Positions 59,635 through 64,000 of a stretch of 64,000 nucleotides of DNA are shown one piece after another. Origin of the DNA: Batillaria attramentaria. Lineage: Eukaryota > Mollusca > Gastropoda > Batillariidae. Positions within the stretch are counted from its first letter, which is position 1, and every line of letters begins with the position of its first letter. Below the pieces are notes generated by a model. It had not been told where the DNA came from and did no database searches. It was given only the letters and a program-made list of their open reading frames with translations. The translations under genes were made by a program, and so were the position numbers. The stretch is from contig JACVVK020000034.1 in assembly GCA_018292915.2 (NCBI GenBank), positions 1,868,501-1,932,500 of the forward strand, in the 5' to 3' direction.

Positions 59635-60789
59635 AACATGGACAGAGGGTCCCAGTCATCAATGGAAAGCCTGACGGAACAGGTATGTTTTGAGTTGTGA
59701 TTTAAAGACTGACAGTGTAAGGACATCACGGAGGGCAGAAGGCAGCGAGTTTCACATTGTCGGGGCGAGGTAGCTGAACGCGCGTTCACCGGTAGTTTTC
59801 ATATTACGCAGAGGAACTTTGAGAAGTTTTACATCAGAGGATCGCAGTCAGATGACAGATACTGAGGTAACGATCCAACAAAGCTTTGCAGCCGCAGTGA
59901 GAATGAAAAGAGAGTTCATGGTTAAACTGTAAGGGACGACAAGTTTAAACATTCTGTGCGTCAGTTCAGGCGGCTGAGAGAGAACACAAATTTTAATATC
60001 ACTTACCTGGAAATTCTCCCAGTGGTATCCACGCCAGTAGAGAGCCAGCGATCATGGGACTGCTCCAGGCAGGCCGGGCTCTCTCTGTCTTCACCAGTGT
60101 GGGACACACGCTGTTCACGCGGATCTGACAGACGGGCGGCCGGAAGAACAGCATGAACACACGGAAAAGCCTATCAGTAGAAGTCATGGTAGCGTACATG
60201 TCAAAGCTAAGTCGAAACATGTTCTACAGGGCCCGTGTGTAAAACTCGAGGTTAATTTAACCCAGGGCTACGGGCCTAACCCAGACTAGGACAAAAGAAA
60301 CCCCAAAACAAAATTAAATATAAAAAAAGGAAGCGAAGAAAGATAAAACTCCTTCTATAACGGCATAGGCACCTTGCTGGAATGGGCCCGCTTCCTGATT
60401 TAAAACAGCAACAACAACAAAAAAGAAAATTTAACCCTAGAGCTACTTTAGTTCGAGGTTAGACTCTAACTCGGGGGTTAAACTCCCTAACCCCGACTTT
60501 TACATGTGGGCCCATGTCAACACTGACTGGCTAAGTTGAGCTATTGCTTAGCAAAGCTGATGGACTCACAATCCACCCAAGGCGAATGGAAGCAGTGACG
60601 CTGCCTTGAGGTTCAGGGCCCGCATGTAAAACTCGAGCTTAATTTAACCCACGGCTACGGGCCTAACCCAAACTAGGACAAAAGAAACCCCAAAACAAAA
60701 TTAAACAAAAAAGGAAGCGAAGAAAGAAAGACAAAACTCCTTCTATAAAGGCATAGGCACCTTGCTGGAATGGGCCCGCTTCCTGAGTT

Positions 60790-60857
<68 letters not shown>

Positions 60858-63150
60858 CAGAAAATTTAACCTTAAAACTAGTTCAAGGTTAGACTTTAAC
60901 CCGGGCTAAACTCCCTAGCCCCGACATTTACATGCGGACCCAGGTCAACACTTCGGTTTTAGATGGTAAGGCGCCTAGAGCTCGTTCCCCGGGGATAGGC
61001 GCCCTATAAATATTATTATTAATAATACATTCCAAGCGAAGATCCGAGCATACATTTTCACTTTTGATGTTGTTGTTTTTTTTTTTACTGTATAAACCAA
61101 AAGTATAACGGGAATGGTTCAGATCCGCAATAAACAGTTTTGTCCTGATGGAGCGTTACCTTGTGTGGTCCCAGTTCCAGAGCCATGACCCGTGTCAGAG
61201 AATCTACGGCCGCCTTCGTTGTGCAGTTCACGACACACTGGTCAAACGCCATCAAAGAACCAAGACCGGAAATGTTCACGATTGCTCCCCCTGTCTTGCG
61301 TTCCACCATTTCTTTAGCGACCACCTTCCGGACAGAATCATGAACGGAACTGCTGTGTCGTAATTTGTGACCGGTTCTCGCGAAAGGGACCGTAAGTCGC
61401 GCTAGGCCGAACGCCGCTACAGGCGAAAAGAGTGCCGGGGGTCAGTATGGCCGCCTTGTGAGTAGACAACTTCAACCGCTGATATCTCTGTCAATTTTAG
61501 TAGTACAGCTTTCATTCTTATATTGAATTAAACTGCATAACCAGTAGATTGCAGTGATGCACACATCTCAAACTTGATAATTTTCGACTTATGGTCCCTT
61601 TTGTGAGAACGGGTCACAATTTTGTTAAGTGCTTCTTACCGTCTCAATACCAGCGTTTCTCAGGCATACAACAACGCTGTGGAGTACACGATAATCATCT
61701 TTCCCTCTATTGTAAATGTAACAACTGTTCTTTTGCTGTCGTTACCACAGTGAGCAAGTAGGACAATAAAGCACTTATGTAAGTAAAGAAAAAAAAATAT
61801 GTTCATGAAGTAACGACTGTTGGGGAAAAGGAGCCAATGAAGAGAGGATGCTCGACAAAACAAAAAAAAAACAAAAACAAACAAACAAAAACAAAACAAA
61901 AACAAAACAAAAAACAACAAAAACCCAAGTCTGAGGCATCCTGCATGCAGCTGAGGCTAAAACAACAACAACAACAAAAACAACAACAACAACAACCCTG
62001 TGGAAAACTTTTCATTGAATTAATGCGTTTAATCCGTGCATGAGAATCAGTCATTTGGGACACAATATAATATCTGAAACCATTGTGGTGACGCTGGTTG
62101 GCGTATATGTTGTTGTACGTACGTTGAAGCGTACCGCGTACTGAGCAGACGACGTTATTTGGTTACGGAATGAAAAGCAATTAGGCAACCCTGATTGGTG
62201 GCTACTTGTAGCGACTCTGTCGATCGGCGTTTAGAATACGTATGGAAGCGTCAGGCCAAAGAAAGTCATGTTTCTCCTACTATTAGGAGTCACAAAGTCA
62301 CGAAAATGGCCGCAGTGGCTAAAAGGAACATCTATTCCTTTGGCAAACATCCTTAGAGGTTTGTCAACGGCAGTTTTTCCCTTAGAATAGGGGTGTTCGG
62401 TTTTACCGGTTTCCGGTTAAAATCGGTCCGACTTTCTCACGGTTCGGTAAACCGGTTCGGCCTTAAAAAACCGGAAAACCGCGGTTTTTCTAAGGGACAT
62501 CACTCGTCGTTTTTCAGCCCGTTACAAGACACCCTCCTCCTCCCCCCTCCCCCTTATCATCGTCATCATCATCTTGTTGTTGTTGTTGTTGTTGGCTGAA
62601 CAGGGAAACCGGGGTGGCCGAATGGTAGAGCGTTGGACTTCCAATGCTCGGGTCGTGAGTTCGTATCCCGGCTGGGGCCAAACATTTGTGCTTGCTTTTT
62701 CATCGTTGCCCCGTCTTTGATATCACCCGTATGTGGCGGAAAAAGACGTTAAACCCCCAAACACCCACCCATCCACCAACCCACTTGAAACGTTTATTGC
62801 AACAAAAATTACAATAAAGTATGGTATGGTATGGTATGGTATGGTATGGTATGGTAGACTTCTCCTCGGCGCACATATCCATTTTTACTGAAATGCTCAC
62901 GGCGCCGCAGGGCTGGAGGACGAAGCAGTGAAAGGCTGCTGCCGCTAAACGCTACTTTATGTGCAAACCTCCACCCTGCTATTCACTCTGGCGCGTGCGA
63001 CAGTATTTCTGTTTACCACGACACCGGCCACAGCCTACTCTTCTTCGAAAGATGAACGTGGTTTTTTTTTTTTTTTTTTAGCGTGCACACGTGAGTGGGC
63101 CTCTTACCTGAGAAACATTGAAAAGGCCTTTGAAGTTGATTCCAAAAGAT
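59302..63150 (-). CDS. Short-chain dehydrogenase/reductase, L-xylulose reductase (DCXR)-like, 3' four exons, catalytic Ser and Tyr lost
   Basis: Exons on the minus strand: 63,150-63,108 (43 nt), 61,324-61,160 (165 nt), 60,124-60,007 (118 nt) and 59,405-59,302 (104 nt, ending TAA). All borders are GT-AG (TTTCAG, CAG/GTAAGA, CGGAAG, AAG/GTAACG, TGTCAG, CAG/GTAAGT, TTTCAG) and phases agree. The ~142 residues correspond to the C-terminal 58% of the ~244-residue DCXR family. Landmarks are SFGINFKGLFNVSQ (active-site Asn kept), GGAIVNISG, NCTTK, VMALELGPHK, IRVNSVCPTLV and a C-terminal LPIDGGQLAC like the family's GG-W-AC end. In DCXR the catalytic residues are Asn, Ser, Tyr and Lys (YxxxK). Here the Tyr codon is AAC (Asn) and the Ser position is Gly; Lys is kept. 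Normal NADPH-dependent carbonyl reduction is therefore unlikely. Frames and splice sites are intact, so it may be a pseudoenzyme or a young pseudogene. The Rossmann N-terminus (TGxxxGIG) lies beyond the right edge. Confidence 0.88.
59493..59860 (-). mobile_element. LINE 3' fragment in the last intron of the reductase gene
   Basis: On the minus strand from about 59,840: SDVKLLKVPLRNMKTTGERA, then FSYLAPTM, a TGA where Trp is expected, NSLPSALRDVLTLSVFKS and QLKTYLFRQAFH-stop. This is the standard end of CR1/Jockey-type ORF2. A (CA)n-containing 3' UTR follows, then GCACCTTATAAGTATG and (ATT)n at 59,495-59,517. It is in the same orientation as the host gene, inside intron 59,406-60,006. Confidence 0.75.
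60230..60512 (+). mobile_element. MITE-G copy 4, in a reductase intron
   Basis: GGCCCGTGTGTAAAA...TTTTACATGTGGGCC; flanks CAG (60,227-60,229) and CAT (60,513-60,515), so the duplication has decayed or was never exact. Confidence 0.85.
60617..60940 (+). mobile_element. MITE-G copy 5, in the same intron, CAG target duplication
   Basis: GGCCCGCATGTAAAA to CATGCGGACC, with CAG at 60,614-60,616 and 60,941-60,943. A (CA)n expansion (60,791-60,854) replaces the (CAA)n of the other copies. It lies 104 bp from copy 4 in the same orientation. Confidence 0.88.
60955..61027 (+). repeat. Retroposon 3' end with (ATT)n tail
   Basis: GGTAAGGCGCCTAGAG, GGATAGGCGCCCTATAAATA and ATTATTATT. It abuts MITE-G copy 5. 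Confidence 0.55.
61645..62360 (+). repeat. Dispersed repeat R, copy 3, split by an insertion
   Basis: The repeat starts TCTCAATACC, CAGGCATACAACAACGCTGT, stops at 61,683 and resumes at 61,998 with the same CTGTGGA, then runs through CGTGCATGAGAATCAGTCA and GACGTTATTTGGTTACGG. It lies in intron 61,325-63,107 of the reductase gene. Confidence 0.7.
61684..61997 (+). mobile_element. Retroposon-like insertion with CAA-rich 3' end, 7-bp duplication
   Basis: CTGTGGA at 61,677-61,683 and 61,998-62,004 flanks 314 bp containing an internal A-rich stretch (61,860-61,925) and ending in (CAA)n. Family not recognised. Confidence 0.55.
62604..62788 (+). mobile_element. SINE1 copy in an intron of the reductase gene
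   Basis: Complete head (GGGGTGGCCGAATGGTAGAG), B box GTGAGTTCGTATCC, body and CCACCCATCCACC tail. It is followed at once by a (TATGG)n-tailed retroposon end. Confidence 0.88.
62790..62853 (+). repeat. Retroposon 3' end with (TATGG)n tail
   Basis: TTTATTGCAACAAAAATTAC, AATAAAG and seven TATGG units. A shorter (GGTAT)n with different upstream sequence is at 48,870-48,896. Confidence 0.65.
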
Positions 63151-63323
63151 CTGAAACAAAGTGCATAACAAAAAGAAGTGTCAATATACTAAAAGAAAAG
63201 ATGAAACAATTTTTTTTAAATCTGATTCAAGCTGACTGTCCATCTGGTCGTCAGTCAGTCAGTTGGCTTTGGGTCCTTTAAACAGTGCAATGCAGTGCGC
63301 TGTGCCCTATAATCGTTTTTTTT

Positions 63324-63550
63324 TATTATGTTGTTTCCATAGTAATGGAAACAACATAATAGGACGGGCTAAAATTTCCACGTTCATGGGCAAGCATCTG
63401 TGGTACAAACGCACGTCACTGCCGATCTCCCGCAGAGACGATTATGCAAGTGTAACTCTGACAATGACGTAAGAAAACCTGCGTCATCGATGCTGGCATG
63501 TATGCTGTTCCGAACGCGTTTCTTCTCCTCACTGAGTGCCGTCTGTATGG

Positions 63551-63625
<75 letters not shown>
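63324..63625 (+). mobile_element. Hairpin/(GT)n element, distant copy 3
   Basis: Hairpin at 63,324-63,361 with 17-bp arms (TATTATGTTGTTTCCAT) and loop AGTA. It is followed by GACGGGCTAAAATTT, CTGACAATGACGTAAG, CTGCGTCAT and (GT)n. Layout and several blocks match copies 1 and 2; overall similarity is low. Confidence 0.5.
63550..63623 (+). repeat. (GT)n microsatellite inside hairpin element copy 3
   Basis: About 37 units. Confidence 0.95.
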
Positions 63626-63626
<1 letters not shown>

Positions 63627-64000
63627 TGTGTCCGGGCCCGTTTCTTCGAAGATACTTAACCGAATGGCTTCAAATTTGGGGTATCCAAATTTATCAAAAT
63701 GTTACATTAGACGATTCAAGCGTGTGATGATTGCTTAAGTGATTTGGGAGTTATCGCCCTTTTGAGACAAGTTGGTTGTCTTTCGTGTACAGGCGTAATA
63801 TTTATTTAAATCACTCAATTTTTTGGCAGTAGATAGCTTGAATACGGACTCTGAACAGAGTCACTACTAGAAAATGGTCGCTCTTATAGTTTTCATGTAA
63901 ACCGAGCCTGAGTTGACATTGCATGTGAACCCAGTTCAGATGCCTATTTCTCCGAAAATACTGAACCGATCGATTTCAAATTTGGGGTTTCTAAATGAAT

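Overview
The window is animal nuclear DNA. It has spliced genes with GT-AG introns, AATAAA signals, non-LTR retrotransposons, tRNA-derived SINEs, small inverted-repeat DNA transposons and very abundant (CA)n/(GT)n microsatellites. The repeat style suggests a lophotrochozoan, probably a marine mollusc such as a gastropod; this is inference, since no diagnostic host marker is present. Almost every long open frame outside the two genes is a shadow of a microsatellite or a mobile element.

Two host genes can be supported, both on the minus strand. (1) At 49,784-52,424, four exons with compatible phases (coding sum 1,077 nt) encode a helix-rich protein of about 356 residues whose look is that of an alpha/alpha-toroid (six-hairpin) protein; I do not recognise its function. 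(2) At 59,302-63,150, the last four exons of a short-chain dehydrogenase/reductase of the L-xylulose reductase (DCXR)/carbonyl reductase type are present. Its first exons lie beyond the right edge. It has lost the catalytic Tyr (now Asn, NCTTK) and the catalytic Ser (now Gly) while keeping the Lys and the structural Asn, so it is probably a pseudoenzyme or a dying paralogue.

Between them lies a frameshifted APE-type LINE (54,748-58,540, minus; endonuclease, reverse transcriptase with FADD, C-terminal Cys/His motif, 3' tail of TGAGTC repeats). Three further LINE 3' fragments are present: 16,498-16,800, 33,666-34,027 (15-bp target duplication) and 59,493-59,860 (inside an intron of the reductase).

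The remaining sequence is a mosaic of repeat families recognisable because they recur in the window. SINE1 is a tRNA-derived ~175-bp SINE with a (CCCA)n tail, about 19 copies, many with clear target duplications. SINE2 is a ~400-bp tRNA-derived SINE, 4 copies. SINE3 is a ~490-bp tRNA-derived SINE, 1 copy. MITE-G is a ~285-bp GGCCCG-ended element with 3-bp CWG duplications, 5 copies. MITE-T is a 400-bp element with ~110-bp inverted repeats at TTAA sites, 3 copies. There are also a 1,015-bp hAT-like element, a Tc1/mariner-like MITE, a hairpin/(GT)n element, a long-inverted-repeat composite and several unnamed dispersed repeats.

Region by region: 1-20 kb is repeats and unique non-coding DNA; 20-24.7 kb is a rearranged inverted-repeat zone plus the hAT-like element; 25-33 kb is dominated by microsatellites and pentamer arrays; 34.9-39.1 kb holds two minisatellites, one used as an insertion target by MITE-T and SINE3; 39-49 kb is mostly unique DNA with scattered elements; 49-64 kb holds the two genes and the LINE. 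Coordinates given as target duplications or splice sites were read base by base; outer limits of old repeats are approximate.
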